Positions 8,569-17,106 of a stretch of DNA of 42,397 nucleotides are shown one piece after another. The stretch covers positions 1 through 42,397 of the forward strand of contig MNTV01000023.1 of the NCBI GenBank assembly GCA_001917175.1, read 5' to 3'. Position 1 is the first letter of the stretch. Each line of letters opens with the position of its first letter. A program made the position numbers and the translations under genes. The notes below the pieces were generated by a model, which saw only the letters and a list, made by a program, of their open reading frames with translations, did not search any database and was not told the origin of the DNA. This DNA is from Azospirillum sp. 51_20 (GTDB taxonomy: Bacteria; Pseudomonadota; Alphaproteobacteria; RF32; CAG-239).

Positions 8569-8970
8569 ATGAACATTTTAAAAGAAGTAGAAAAAGAGCA
8601 GATTGCAAAGCTCAGCGAAGGCAAGAGCCTTCCGACATTCAAGCCGGGCGATACTTTGAAAGTTCACACCAAAGTTAAAGAAGGCGACCGTGAACGTATT
8701 CAGGTTTACGAAGGCGTCTGCATTGCCCGTAAAAACGACGGACTGAATTCTTCTTTTACCGTTAGAAAGATTTCTTTCGGTGAAGGCGTCGAACGCGTAT
8801 TCCCGCTGTATTCTCCGAATATTGCCAAGATCGAAGTTTCGCGTATCGGCCGCGTCCGCCGCGCCAAACTGTATTTCCTGCGCGCTTTGCGCGGTCGTTC
8901 CGCCCGTATTGCCGACGACCTGCGTGCCGCTCAGAAGGCCAAGGAAGCTGCCGTTCAGGAAGAAAAATAA
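8569..8970 (+). CDS. rplS: 50S ribosomal protein L19
   Basis: Large-subunit protein at the 30S-50S interface. The 133-residue product has the typical FKPGDTLKVHTKVKEG and RIQVYEGVCIARK segments and ends with a basic YFLRALRGRSARI helix. AAAGG precedes the ATG. It lies 41 bases after trmD and ends the translation block with a strong terminator. Confidence 0.97.
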   Translation: MNILKEVEKEQIAKLSEGKSLPTFKPGDTLKVHTKVKEGDRERIQVYEGVCIARKNDGLNSSFTVRKISFGEGVERVFPLYSPNIAKIEVSRIGRVRRAKLYFLRALRGRSARIADDLRAAQKAKEAAVQEEK

Positions 8971-8995
8971 TTTTCGGCGTTTGCCGGACGGACAT

Positions 8996-9024
8996 AAAAC
9001 CCTCTTCTTCGGAAGGGGGTTTTT
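8996..9024 (+). terminator. Terminator of the ffh-rplS block
   Basis: A 12-bp stem (8996-9007 with 9012-9023, one G-T pair) closes a TTCG tetraloop and ends in a T5 run, 25 bases after the rplS stop. Confidence 0.92.
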
Positions 9025-9027
9025 GCG

Positions 9028-9689
9028 TTGTATGCTTTGCGTTCAGTTCCGGGATTGTCCGTTAAGGGGGAAAAGCGCCGCTCCGTTTCTTTGATCATAG
9101 TCAAACCGTTAGGTTTGTAACTTTTTAGTTCCTGTTTACCGGGAGGATGTTTATTGGGGATGTCGGAGGAAAAAATATCGATCCGGTTTCTTTGAAAAAG
9201 GCTTGTTAAAATTGCGTTGAAACGTGGAAGTGGAAATTTTTTGGAGCCTTCGGGAGAGGATAAAAACTGTGCTTCCGATATGAGGCTTTCAGCTTTTAAC
9301 GAAGGGCAGGGGTTGCGAGTGCCGGGATTTTGTTGATGAAACCATGCAAGAAAGAATGGGATGGGAGAAAGCCGGGAGAAGATAGCCGTCGGAAAATATG
9401 GAGATGAAAAGCAAAAGCGGGAAAGATTTTGAGGCCTTTCCCGCTTTAATCATGTAGAAAAACTGCTGTTGTAAGCCGCGGCAAAAAAAGGATCCTTTTT
9501 TTGTCACGGAAAATGTTATATCAGAAAGTTTATCAAAAGTCATCTAAATTGTTATTTTTGAATAAATTTTTCGTCTTTGGAAAATGCAGACGATAACCTT
9601 TTGTTTTAGTTTAAAAAAAGGATCGATAAAAAGAAGCGTTTTTGAGAATAACGGAAAAATTTGTCAATAACTATTATAGAGGACAAAAG
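9028..9689. other. 660-base intergenic region before the autotransporter
   Basis: No convincing gene is visible on either strand. Open frames here lack ribosome sites and family features. It contains one strong hairpin (9414-9447) and an AT-rich stretch from about 9530 that probably holds the autotransporter promoter; TTGTTT at 9601-9606 has only a weak GATAAA partner. Confidence 0.6.
9414..9447. terminator. Strong hairpin in the intergenic region
   Basis: Perfect 12-bp stem AAAGCGGGAAAG/CTTTCCCGCTTT (9414-9425 with 9436-9447), loop of 10 bases. Neither side has a long T-run, although T-rich bases follow on the minus strand. It could end a small transcript or protect an RNA end. Confidence 0.45.
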
Positions 9690-12600
9690 ATGATGACAAA
9701 CAAGATTATCGGACTTTTTCTGCTGGCGACAACGTTTTTGAGTACGCCGGCGGGCGCGGCAGCATTGACGCCGATGCCGGACACTATTAAAAGCGAAGCG
9801 GCGGATTTGAGCGGAAACTTCGCTTTAAGCGAACTGACGGGGGATTTGCCCGAAGGCGCGGTTGAAGTGAAGATCGCTGACAAGAACTACTCTTTTACGC
9901 CTCCGGTTCCAAGTCAGGGTGCTGACGCCGCCTATATGATTAATGAAATTTCAGAAGACGAGTTCAACCGGAAGAACCCGTTTCATTTCGTAATGGCGGG
10001 TGACGGCATTAACGAAGATGAAGAGGGTAACGTTTATCTTTCCGAAGAAGCATTTTTTAAAATAGAAATAGACACTGAGGCTGACTGGCAAACGGATGTT
10101 TATGACACGGATCAGGCCGGCGGCGACATCGCAGCCAACTTCGGAGGACAGGCAAAAAATGCGGTCAGCAATCCGGAAAACGGCAAAATCGGCAAAATCA
10201 GCGGCAATTTCATCGTCAATTCAAGCTCCGCAATTTTAAACAACAATTTTGCCGAGATAAACGGTATAAACGCTGACTTTATCAGCAACCAAGCTTATCA
10301 CGGCGGCGCCATTTATAATAGAGGAAAAATCGGCGATATTTCCGGCCTGTTCATAAACAATCAATCGGAAGGTGGCGGCAATGCCGTTTTCAACCTTGGC
10401 GAAATCGTCAACATCGGCGGTCAATTTGTTGATAATCATCATGCATATACATATGAGGCCCGGATGATGCCTATGATGGTAGACATTAGGGGTGGCGGTG
10501 CCATTCTCAATCGTGGCACCATCGGCAAGATCGACGCAGAATTTAACAACAACATTTTCAAATATGATAGAGGCGGCGGCGCCATTTTAAATGAGGGAGA
10601 CATCAAAGAAATTTATGGAAAATTCACCGCCAATAAAGGCCCTGCCGGCGGCGCCATTACCAATATGAATAAGATTGACCTGATCAGCGCAGAATTTTAT
10701 GCAAATTCAGCTGATATGGGATCCGCCTTAGCTAACGGTGGAGAAATAAACGAAATAAAAAATTCTGTTTTCCAAAACAATTACGATTCTGCCGCAGTTC
10801 TCAACGATGGCACTATCGGCAAGATCGACGCCAAATTCATTAATAATGTTAACGGCAACAATAATATGAGCAGCGCCATTCTTAACGAAGGTACAATAGA
10901 CAGCATTTCCGGCACATTCTCGGGAAACCGCACCTATTCATATGATTCTTCGGCGTTCGGCGCTGTTGTAAACGCAGGCGTTATCGGCAATATTGACGCC
11001 GATTTCCTGAACAACAGCATAACTGTTTATGATCAGGGCACAGCAAATTATGATTTTTCTCCTGATTACGGTCAGCTTGCCGGAACAGGCGCCGCCATAA
11101 CCTCCTACGGCCAAGACCTGACCTTTACCGCCGAAGGAAAAGACAACTTTATTTCCGGAAACTATGTAGAATTCGGCACCGCCCGTGACTACCCTGAGAA
11201 GCATGGCGTTTTTGCGGAAAGCGGGAGCAAGATCAACCACAATGCCATTTATATGCACTCTTCCAGCCTCGCCGAATTTGCCGTACCGTCTTACAAAAAC
11301 AAAAAACTTAAACTGACGTTCAGCACCACCGAAGGCGGCAGTTATACCATCAACGACAATATCGACGGCGGTATTGTTGATATTGATAATGACGGCTTTG
11401 CCGAAAGGGATGTTGAATATGGTTACAATATGAACCTGACCGGCGACGGTACCGGAACGGTTTATATGAACAACGAAATCATCAATGCCGACACGGTTAC
11501 TATTGATAACACAACCTTGAAATTCAACAAGTTTACCCACAATGACGGCACCGTCAGCAAAGGCGGTTTCACAACCGGATACAATGACGGCAGAGACGCC
11601 GTAACTTCTTTGGTTATGAAAAACAAAGCCAACTTTAACTTGTACAACAAATATCAGGATACGGTTAATCTGAAAGGCTGGAAGGCAAGTGGTAACAGTT
11701 TTCTGCATGTTGACGTCGACGTTGAGAACTTAACCGCCGATATGCTCAACGTCAACGGCAACGTTGAAGGAACCACCAGACTGGTGCTCTATCCGACCTC
11801 GGACAAAGATATACGCGGCGAAAGCATCCTGTTTGCTCAGTCGACAAACGATACCACCGGCAATGCGGATTCTTTCAAGGTTTGGCGCGTTTACAGAAGT
11901 CCTTATATGTTTGAAACCAAATATACCAAAACCGGCGAGAACGCCAACCAATGGGAACTGGAGATGAACGATACGGCAAACGACTACGCCGGCGTGGAAC
12001 CGAATGAGCGTCCCGATCCCGAAGTGCCGGACGTTAAGCCGACGCCGACCCCGGATAAACCGACCAATCCGGTATATGGCGAAGTTGTTGCCATGGGCGC
12101 TTTACCGGCGGCGGCAATCGAACAATCCAGAAACATGGTTGACAATGTTTTCGGTCAAATTGTCCGCGGGGAAGGCAATCATAACCTCTGGATCAACCCG
12201 ACCTATTATACCTCCAACATTGACGCGCCGTTTGACATTGACGCCGACGTCCGGGGGATTGAAGCCGGCGGCGACTTGCAGCATGACCTCAACAACAAAC
12301 TCGGTCTGTTTGTGTCCTACCGCAAAGGTAACTACGACATGAACGGCGACGGCAAACATTACTACTCGACCGTCGGTTCGGAAATCGATATCGATTCCTA
12401 TCTGGCCGGTCTGTATTACCGCTATGACCGGAACAACTGGTATGCGTTTGCCACCTTGTACGGCGGCATCCAGCAGGCGGACATCAAGACCGATGACGGG
12501 GTCAAATCCGACACCGACGGGGTTGAGTTCGGCGCAAGCTTAGAGGCCGGGTACGACTACAACCTGACGGACACGCTCTATTTAACCCCGAGCCTGGGCA

Positions 12601-12968
12601 TATTCTATACGCAGGTCAACTATGACGACGCGACCGACAGCGTGGGCAAGAAGGCGGAATATAACGACCTCAGACAGGTTGAGCTGGAAGCGGGTGTTAA
12701 GTTGACGAAAACGTTCCGACTTGACGAAGGCTATGCCAACGTCTATGTCAAACCGAGTATTGTGCAGACGCTTGTTGACGGCGACGAAGTCAACATCACC
12801 GGTCTTGGCAAAACGAATACGCTTGACGACGAAACGCTTGGCCGGATTGAGTTTGGCGGACGCTACGGCTTCACCGATCAGCTTTCGGCTTACGGCTGGG
12901 CGAATTATACGTTCGGTTCGGACTACGACGCGACTGCCGTCGGTCTGGGACTGAACTACGCTTTCTAA
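9690..12968 (+). CDS. Autotransporter outer membrane protein with repeat-built passenger
   Basis: Type Va secreted surface protein of 1092 residues. A signal peptide (MMTNKIIGLFLLATTFLST, cleavage near AGAAA) is followed by a passenger in which about 11 units of 20-40 residues repeat the pattern [T/K/E]IG.I.[A/G].F..N......GGAI.N.G (about residues 165-470), as in parallel beta-helices. A proline/acid-rich linker (about 769-795) leads to a C-terminal beta-barrel of about 275 residues with alternating aromatic strands, ending GLNYAF with the terminal phenylalanine required for Bam insertion. AGAGGA lies 6 bases before the ATG at 9690. No protease catalytic motif is seen in the passenger, so adhesion or surface shielding is more likely. 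It is monocistronic. Confidence 0.92.
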   Translation: MMTNKIIGLFLLATTFLSTPAGAAALTPMPDTIKSEAADLSGNFALSELTGDLPEGAVEVKIADKNYSFTPPVPSQGADAAYMINEISEDEFNRKNPFHFVMAGDGINEDEEGNVYLSEEAFFKIEIDTEADWQTDVYDTDQAGGDIAANFGGQAKNAVSNPENGKIGKISGNFIVNSSSAILNNNFAEINGINADFISNQAYHGGAIYNRGKIGDISGLFINNQSEGGGNAVFNLGEIVNIGGQFVDNHHAYTYEARMMPMMVDIRGGGAILNRGTIGKIDAEFNNNIFKYDRGGGAILNEGDIKEIYGKFTANKGPAGGAITNMNKIDLISAEFYANSADMGSALANGGEINEIKNSVFQNNYDSAAVLNDGTIGKIDAKFINNVNGNNNMSSAILNEGTIDSISGTFSGNRTYSYDSSAFGAVVNAGVIGNIDADFLNNSITVYDQGTANYDFSPDYGQLAGTGAAITSYGQDLTFTAEGKDNFISGNYVEFGTARDYPEKHGVFAESGSKINHNAIYMHSSSLAEFAVPSYKNKKLKLTFSTTEGGSYTINDNIDGGIVDIDNDGFAERDVEYGYNMNLTGDGTGTVYMNNEIINADTVTIDNTTLKFNKFTHNDGTVSKGGFTTGYNDGRDAVTSLVMKNKANFNLYNKYQDTVNLKGWKASGNSFLHVDVDVENLTADMLNVNGNVEGTTRLVLYPTSDKDIRGESILFAQSTNDTTGNADSFKVWRVYRSPYMFETKYTKTGENANQWELEMNDTANDYAGVEPNERPDPEVPDVKPTPTPDKPTNPVYGEVVAMGALPAAAIEQSRNMVDNVFGQIVRGEGNHNLWINPTYYTSNIDAPFDIDADVRGIEAGGDLQHDLNNKLGLFVSYRKGNYDMNGDGKHYYSTVGSEIDIDSYLAGLYYRYDRNNWYAFATLYGGIQQADIKTDDGVKSDTDGVEFGASLEAGYDYNLTDTLYLTPSLGIFYTQVNYDDATDSVGKKAEYNDLRQVELEAGVKLTKTFRLDEGYANVYVKPSIVQTLVDGDEVNITGLGKTNTLDDETLGRIEFGGRYGFTDQLSAYGWANYTFGSDYDATAVGLGLNYAF

Positions 12969-13004
12969 GCCAAAGACGCACCGTCGTCAGCGGCGGCTTA
13001 GCCG

Positions 13005-13029
13005 GCGCTTTCTAAAAAAACGAAAGCGC
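13005..13029 (+). repeat. Hairpin downstream of the autotransporter
   Basis: Stem GCGCTTTC/GAAAGCGC (13005-13012 with 13022-13029) with an A-rich loop. It immediately precedes a stronger terminator, so the gene ends in tandem hairpins. Confidence 0.5.
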
Positions 13030-13037
13030 TTTCTCCC

Positions 13038-13071
13038 AAGAAAACTCCCGGACAACTCCGGGAGTTTTCTT
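13038..13071 (+). terminator. Autotransporter terminator
   Basis: Perfect 15-bp stem AAGAAAACTCCCGGA with its complement (13038-13052 with 13057-13071), loop CAAC, with the 3' arm ending in T-rich sequence. Confidence 0.9.
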
Positions 13072-13263
13072 TGTTGCATGCCTGACGGAAAAACGCGGGG
13101 AAAGACGGGAAAATCCTGCGGGAAAGGACAAACTCCCCCGCAAAGGAGAATTCCGTTGTCGGGAAATTCCATAGCGTTTTGTCTTAAGAAAATCCCGCAA
13201 GGCGGTGTGAAAAATCTTTCAAAAAAATATTCCCCGCTCCAGCCGGGAAGGGCCGGTTACAAG

Positions 13264-13295
13264 AAAACCTCCCCAGAATTTTCCGGGAAGGTTTT
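13264..13295 (-). terminator. Terminator of the DEAD-box-like gene
   Basis: An 11-bp stem (13264-13274 with 13285-13295, one G-T pair), loop of 10, with A4/T4 ends. On the minus strand it lies 22 bases after the stop of the gene ending at 13318. The 245 bases between it and the autotransporter terminator hold no gene I can support. Confidence 0.75.
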
Positions 13296-13317
13296 AATTT
13301 TGGATATCGGCAAAGTT

Positions 13318-14091
13318 TTACTCGCAGTCGGCCAGTTCGACTTTGTTAAGCAGAAATTTCGGGGTTTTACCCTGAAAAGAGTTGTATTTTTTGCACAGAG
13401 CCAACGCTTCCGGGTCCGGCGCGGCGTTTCTGAGCTGTTGTGCCGGCGCTGCCGGTTTGGCCGGACGAGCCTCTACCGGCGCCGACATTTTGGCTTCCTG
13501 CTCTTTGTTTTTGTCGACTTTGATTTCTTCCGGCGCTTTTAAGATTTTGTCGAGAATGCTTTGGGTTTCTTTGGAGCGGCGGTTGGTGTAGACGATGTTT
13601 TGTTTGTCCGCCGGCATCATTTCCAACAGCTTTTCCATGTTTTTGATTTGTTTGTTTTTTTTGATCAGGTTAATGTCGTCGACCACCAGAATGTTGATTT
13701 TGGACAAGTCAATCTGTCCTTCGTTGACCAGATCGACCAAAAGGTCGGGCGAACCGATGATGACGTCTCCCTCTTCTTCGCCGTCCGCGTCGTCTTCGGT
13801 TTCTTCATGAAAGCGGTTGAGCATGGCCAGACTGTCGGAAATCGTTACCGATTTTTGCGAATCGGAGGTCATGATCAGAATATTCAGCTTTTCCCTGCGG
13901 CTGATGATGTCGATCAGCGGCAGGACATAAGAAACGGTTTTGCCGCAGCCGCCGGGCGCGATGGTAAAAATGTCCTTGCCCTGCAAAATGGCGGGGATAA
14001 CGTCTACCTGTACGGTAGTCGGCTTTTCAATGCCGCATTCGTTGATCGCCTTTACCGTTTTTTCGCTTAAACCCAAATCGAGAAAATTCAT
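13318..14091 (-). CDS. DEAD-box helicase-derived protein with a single RecA domain
   Basis: A 257-residue protein matching only the first half of a DEAD-box RNA helicase. The N-terminus has the Q-motif region (F.DLGLS at 3-9, KPTTVQ at 23-28), an intact motif I APGGCGKT at 45-52, motif Ib-like GSPDLLV at 113-119, and a degenerate motif II: VVDDIN at 136-141 where DEAD is expected. The SAT motif is replaced by YTN near 168-170. The second RecA domain is absent; instead there is a Pro/Ala-rich linker from about 200 and a 40-residue tail. It can perhaps bind ATP but probably does not unwind RNA. The complete stop, terminator and absence of frame damage argue for a stable shortened gene rather than a decaying one. 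Confidence 0.75.
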   Translation of the reverse strand: MNFLDLGLSEKTVKAINECGIEKPTTVQVDVIPAILQGKDIFTIAPGGCGKTVSYVLPLIDIISRREKLNILIMTSDSQKSVTISDSLAMLNRFHEETEDDADGEEEGDVIIGSPDLLVDLVNEGQIDLSKINILVVDDINLIKKNKQIKNMEKLLEMMPADKQNIVYTNRRSKETQSILDKILKAPEEIKVDKNKEQEAKMSAPVEARPAKPAAPAQQLRNAAPDPEALALCKKYNSFQGKTPKFLLNKVELADCE

Positions 14092-14177
14092 TTTATTTAT
14101 CCGTTTTAAAAAAATTAACCTTGTCCGTATTATCTATTTTTTGCTTTAAGAGTCAACCTTATAATGCCGCAAAAAAA

Positions 14178-14204
14178 ACAGGCTGCGGAATGTCCGCGGC
14201 CTGT
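14178..14204 (-). terminator. Intrinsic terminator of the cupin gene
   Basis: A 12-bp stem (14178-14189 with 14193-14204, one G-T pair) with a 3-base loop. Read on the minus strand it runs directly into a T8 tract (complement of 14171-14178), 20 bases after the cupin stop. Confidence 0.92.
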
Positions 14205-14223
14205 AAAAGCGCATCGTTTAAAT

Positions 14224-14586
14224 TTAAACGCGGCCGTAAACGTCTTCCAGACGGACGATGTCGTTTTCATCCAGGTTATCGCCGGCCTGAACTTCGATAA
14301 ATTCGACGTCGCTGTCGGTGGCGTTTTCGATCCGGTGTTTGGTTTCGACCGGAATGAAAACGTGTTCGTCGGTCTTTTTGGTCAAAACTTCGTCGCCCAA
14401 GGTAACCAGTGCGGTGCCTTTGACAATGATCCAGTGTTCGGCCCGGTGGTGGTGCAGCTGAAGCGAAAGTTTTGATCCCGGCGTTACTTTGATTCTTTTG
14501 ACACAGAAAGTTTCACCGCAGTCAATGACTTCCCAGGTGCCCCAGGGGCGGGTGTCTTTTTGTCCGCGTACGTAATTGTTTGCCAT
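14224..14586 (-). CDS. Stand-alone cupin, mannose-6-phosphate isomerase type II-like
   Basis: A 120-residue single-domain cupin matching the C-terminal isomerase domain of bifunctional ManC/AlgA enzymes (PF01050). It has RPWGTWEVID near the start, the metal-binding first motif with LQLHHHRAEHW and later ETKHRIEN. The nucleotidyltransferase half found in ManC is missing, so it is either a separate mannose-6-phosphate isomerase or a sugar-binding relative. AAGGATT lies 9 bases before the ATG. It is monocistronic with its own terminator and diverges from ptsP. Confidence 0.85.
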   Translation of the reverse strand: MANNYVRGQKDTRPWGTWEVIDCGETFCVKRIKVTPGSKLSLQLHHHRAEHWIIVKGTALVTLGDEVLTKKTDEHVFIPVETKHRIENATDSDVEFIEVQAGDNLDENDIVRLEDVYGRV

Positions 14587-14708
14587 TTCGTTTAATCCTT
14601 AAATTATACAATAAAAAATTATACCTGCCGGAAGGGTAAGGCAATCGGGCTTAAGAGTCAACCGTTATCTTGCCCGGGCACAAAATGCCCCGGCGCGTGA
14701 TTTTAGGC

Positions 14709-14737
14709 TTGATGAAAACGCGGATAAAGCATATAAA
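14709..14737 (+). promoter_or_regulatory. ptsP promoter
   Basis: TTGATG (14709-14714) and TATAAA (14732-14737) are 17 bases apart. Transcription would start near 14744, leaving a very short leader before the start codon. An imperfect hairpin (14672-14680 with 14686-14694) lies just upstream. Confidence 0.65.
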
Positions 14738-14772
14738 TAACCATGATATTTTTTTGCTGAATGGAAAGTGTT

Positions 14773-17040
14773 ATGCAGTCACCGGCTATCAAACAGGCTC
14801 TCGGCATCCTCAAACAACTGCGGCAGATTATGGAAACGCCGGAAAGCGTTCCCGATAAGCTCTCCCGCATCCTTCAAACCATTGCCGCCAAAATGCAGGC
14901 GGATGCGGCCGCCTGTTACGTGGGCGTTGACGACAATTATCTGGAGCTTTTTGCCTCATACGGTTTCAAACAGGCTTCGTCCCACCGTCTGCGCCTGCGC
15001 TATAACGAAGGCATGGCCGGCGAGGTGGCGGAAAGCAAAAGGTCGCTTGTAATCAACAACATCTGGATGTATCCGAAGTTCGTTTCCAAGCCGGAACTGC
15101 TGGAGGAAAAGGATTTTAACTCGTTTATCGGGGTGCCGGTACTGCAGTGGAACCGCACCGTCGGTGTGCTGGCGCTTTATAACGCGGCGGAAGTGAGCCG
15201 TTCGGAAATTGACCTTGAGCTGCTTGAAACGATTGCGATGGTGCTGGCGGAAATCCTTTCTTCCGAGGAAATGACGCGTTACAAAAAGTCGCTGATCAAA
15301 GCGCGGGGGCTGTCAACCAAAGAACGCATCAAGGGGCTGAGCTTAAACAAAGGGTATGGCATCGGGACCGCCGTCGTGCACCGACGTCGTCAGTCGGTGA
15401 CCAACATTTTTGCCGAAGACCGGGAAAAGGAACTGCGGCGGTTGGAAATCGCCCATCATCAGATGAACGAGGATCTGGACGCCAAGTTCAATTCCACCAA
15501 GCTCGGGCTCGGAGAACACGTCGATATTCTGGACGCTTACCGGATGTTTGCCAAAGACAAGGGCTGGTACGGCAAAATCGCCGACAACGTCAAGGGCGGC
15601 CTGGCCGCGGAGGCGGCGGTCGAACGCGCTTACGAAGACATGTGGAACCGGTTGTCCGCCAGTACCGACAGCTATATGCGCGAGCGTCTGCACGATCTGC
15701 GGGACGTGGCCGACCGGCTGCAGTCCTATCTCAGCGGCGATTACAACCGGATGCCGGAAAGCGGGGCAAAGGACATCGTCATCGTGGCGCAGACAATGGG
15801 GCCGGCGGAACTGATGGATTATGACTACAGCCGGATCCGCGGGCTGATTCTTGAAGACGGAACGCCGACCATGCATGTGGCGATCGTCGCCAAAGCCTTA
15901 AACATTCCGGTGCTGGCGAAGATCAAGGGAATTTTTGCCGAAATTCAGAGCGGGCAGACGGTGGCGCTTGACGGCAACGAAGGTTTTGTTTATGTCAATC
16001 CGTCGCCCCAGGTCGAGGCCGACTTCCGCAAGCGAATCGCCGAACGGGAAGAATTGCAGAAAAAACTGGCGGCTCTCCGCAGTCTGCCGGCAAAGACGCT
16101 GAACGGGGTCGATGTCGGGCTTTACGTCAATGTCGGGCTGCCGATGGATTTTGACTATATCGAAACCACCAACTGCGACGGGGTGGGCCTTTACCGTACG
16201 GAGATTCCCTTTATGACTTCCGACGCCATGCCCGACGTCGAAAAACAGGTGTCTTATTATAAGAACCTGATGGACCGCTGCGGCGACAAAAAAGTGATTT
16301 TCCGCAGTCTGGACGTGGGGTCGGACAAGCTTTTGCCCTACTGGGCCTATGCCGGAGAAGCCAACCCGGCGATCGGCTGGCGTTCGATCCGGATCACGCT
16401 TGACCGGCGGGCGATCCTGCGCAAACAGATCCGCGCCTTTTTGCTTTCGGCGGCGGGCAAGGAACTGAACGTGATGTTTCCGATGATTTCCGATCTGGCG
16501 GAATTTGAAGACGCCAAGGAAACGCTGATGATTGAGCTGGAAAAAGACAAAAGCCACGGCTTTCCGGTGCCCAAAAAAGTCAATGTCGGGCTGATGGTTG
16601 AGGTGCCGTCGGTGATTTTCCAGCTGGACGACATTCTGCAAAGAGCCGATTTCGTTTCGGTCGGAACCAATGACCTGGCGCAGTTTATATTTGCCTGCGA
16701 CCGCGGCAATCCGAAGCTGTCCGAACGTTACGACGTGCTTTCGGCGCCGTTTTTGAACGTGATGAAAACGATCGTCGACAAGGCGGATGCAGCCGGTGTT
16801 TACTGTTCCGTCTGCGGCGAAATGGCGAGTAATCCGATCGAAGCGCTGGCGCTGATCGGACTCGGTTACCGCAACCTTTCAAGCAACGGCGCCTCTTTCG
16901 GCCGGATTAAGAGCATGGTGCGTTCGGTCAATACCGAAGAAATCGCCGACTATATGCGGCTGCTGCTGAAATCGACCAAAAATACCCTGCGTCCGCAATT
17001 AATTGCGTATGCTTATGATCACGGTATTGAAATTTATTAA
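14773..17040 (+). CDS. ptsP: PEP-protein phosphotransferase PtsP (enzyme I-Ntr)
   Basis: First enzyme of the nitrogen-related phosphotransferase chain, passing phosphate from phosphoenolpyruvate to NPr. From the ATG at 14773 (755 residues): GAF sensor domain about 10-165, the enzyme I phosphohistidine domain with active His near 368 in TPTMHVAI, then the PEP-binding barrel with GLYRTEIPFM, FRSLDVGSDK, VEVPSVIFQLDD and SVGTNDLAQF, and the active cysteine near 681 in VCGEMA. All catalytic residues are present. An ATG at 14761 is also possible; 14773 has GGAAAG a few bases upstream. No partner gene for NPr or EIIA-Ntr lies in the window. rodZ follows directly. Confidence 0.95.
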   Translation: MQSPAIKQALGILKQLRQIMETPESVPDKLSRILQTIAAKMQADAAACYVGVDDNYLELFASYGFKQASSHRLRLRYNEGMAGEVAESKRSLVINNIWMYPKFVSKPELLEEKDFNSFIGVPVLQWNRTVGVLALYNAAEVSRSEIDLELLETIAMVLAEILSSEEMTRYKKSLIKARGLSTKERIKGLSLNKGYGIGTAVVHRRRQSVTNIFAEDREKELRRLEIAHHQMNEDLDAKFNSTKLGLGEHVDILDAYRMFAKDKGWYGKIADNVKGGLAAEAAVERAYEDMWNRLSASTDSYMRERLHDLRDVADRLQSYLSGDYNRMPESGAKDIVIVAQTMGPAELMDYDYSRIRGLILEDGTPTMHVAIVAKALNIPVLAKIKGIFAEIQSGQTVALDGNEGFVYVNPSPQVEADFRKRIAEREELQKKLAALRSLPAKTLNGVDVGLYVNVGLPMDFDYIETTNCDGVGLYRTEIPFMTSDAMPDVEKQVSYYKNLMDRCGDKKVIFRSLDVGSDKLLPYWAYAGEANPAIGWRSIRITLDRRAILRKQIRAFLLSAAGKELNVMFPMISDLAEFEDAKETLMIELEKDKSHGFPVPKKVNVGLMVEVPSVIFQLDDILQRADFVSVGTNDLAQFIFACDRGNPKLSERYDVLSAPFLNVMKTIVDKADAAGVYCSVCGEMASNPIEALALIGLGYRNLSSNGASFGRIKSMVRSVNTEEIADYMRLLLKSTKNTLRPQLIAYAYDHGIEIY

Positions 17041-17106
17041 AAAGTGTGGTTGAATGGGGCGAATTTGAAAAAACATGCGCAAAAAACATCATCAGGGGAC
17101 AAGATC

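Noticed and set aside
9289..9543. An 84-codon minus-strand open frame in the gap before the autotransporter
   Set aside because: It runs through the 12-bp hairpin, has no ribosome site and no recognisable features.
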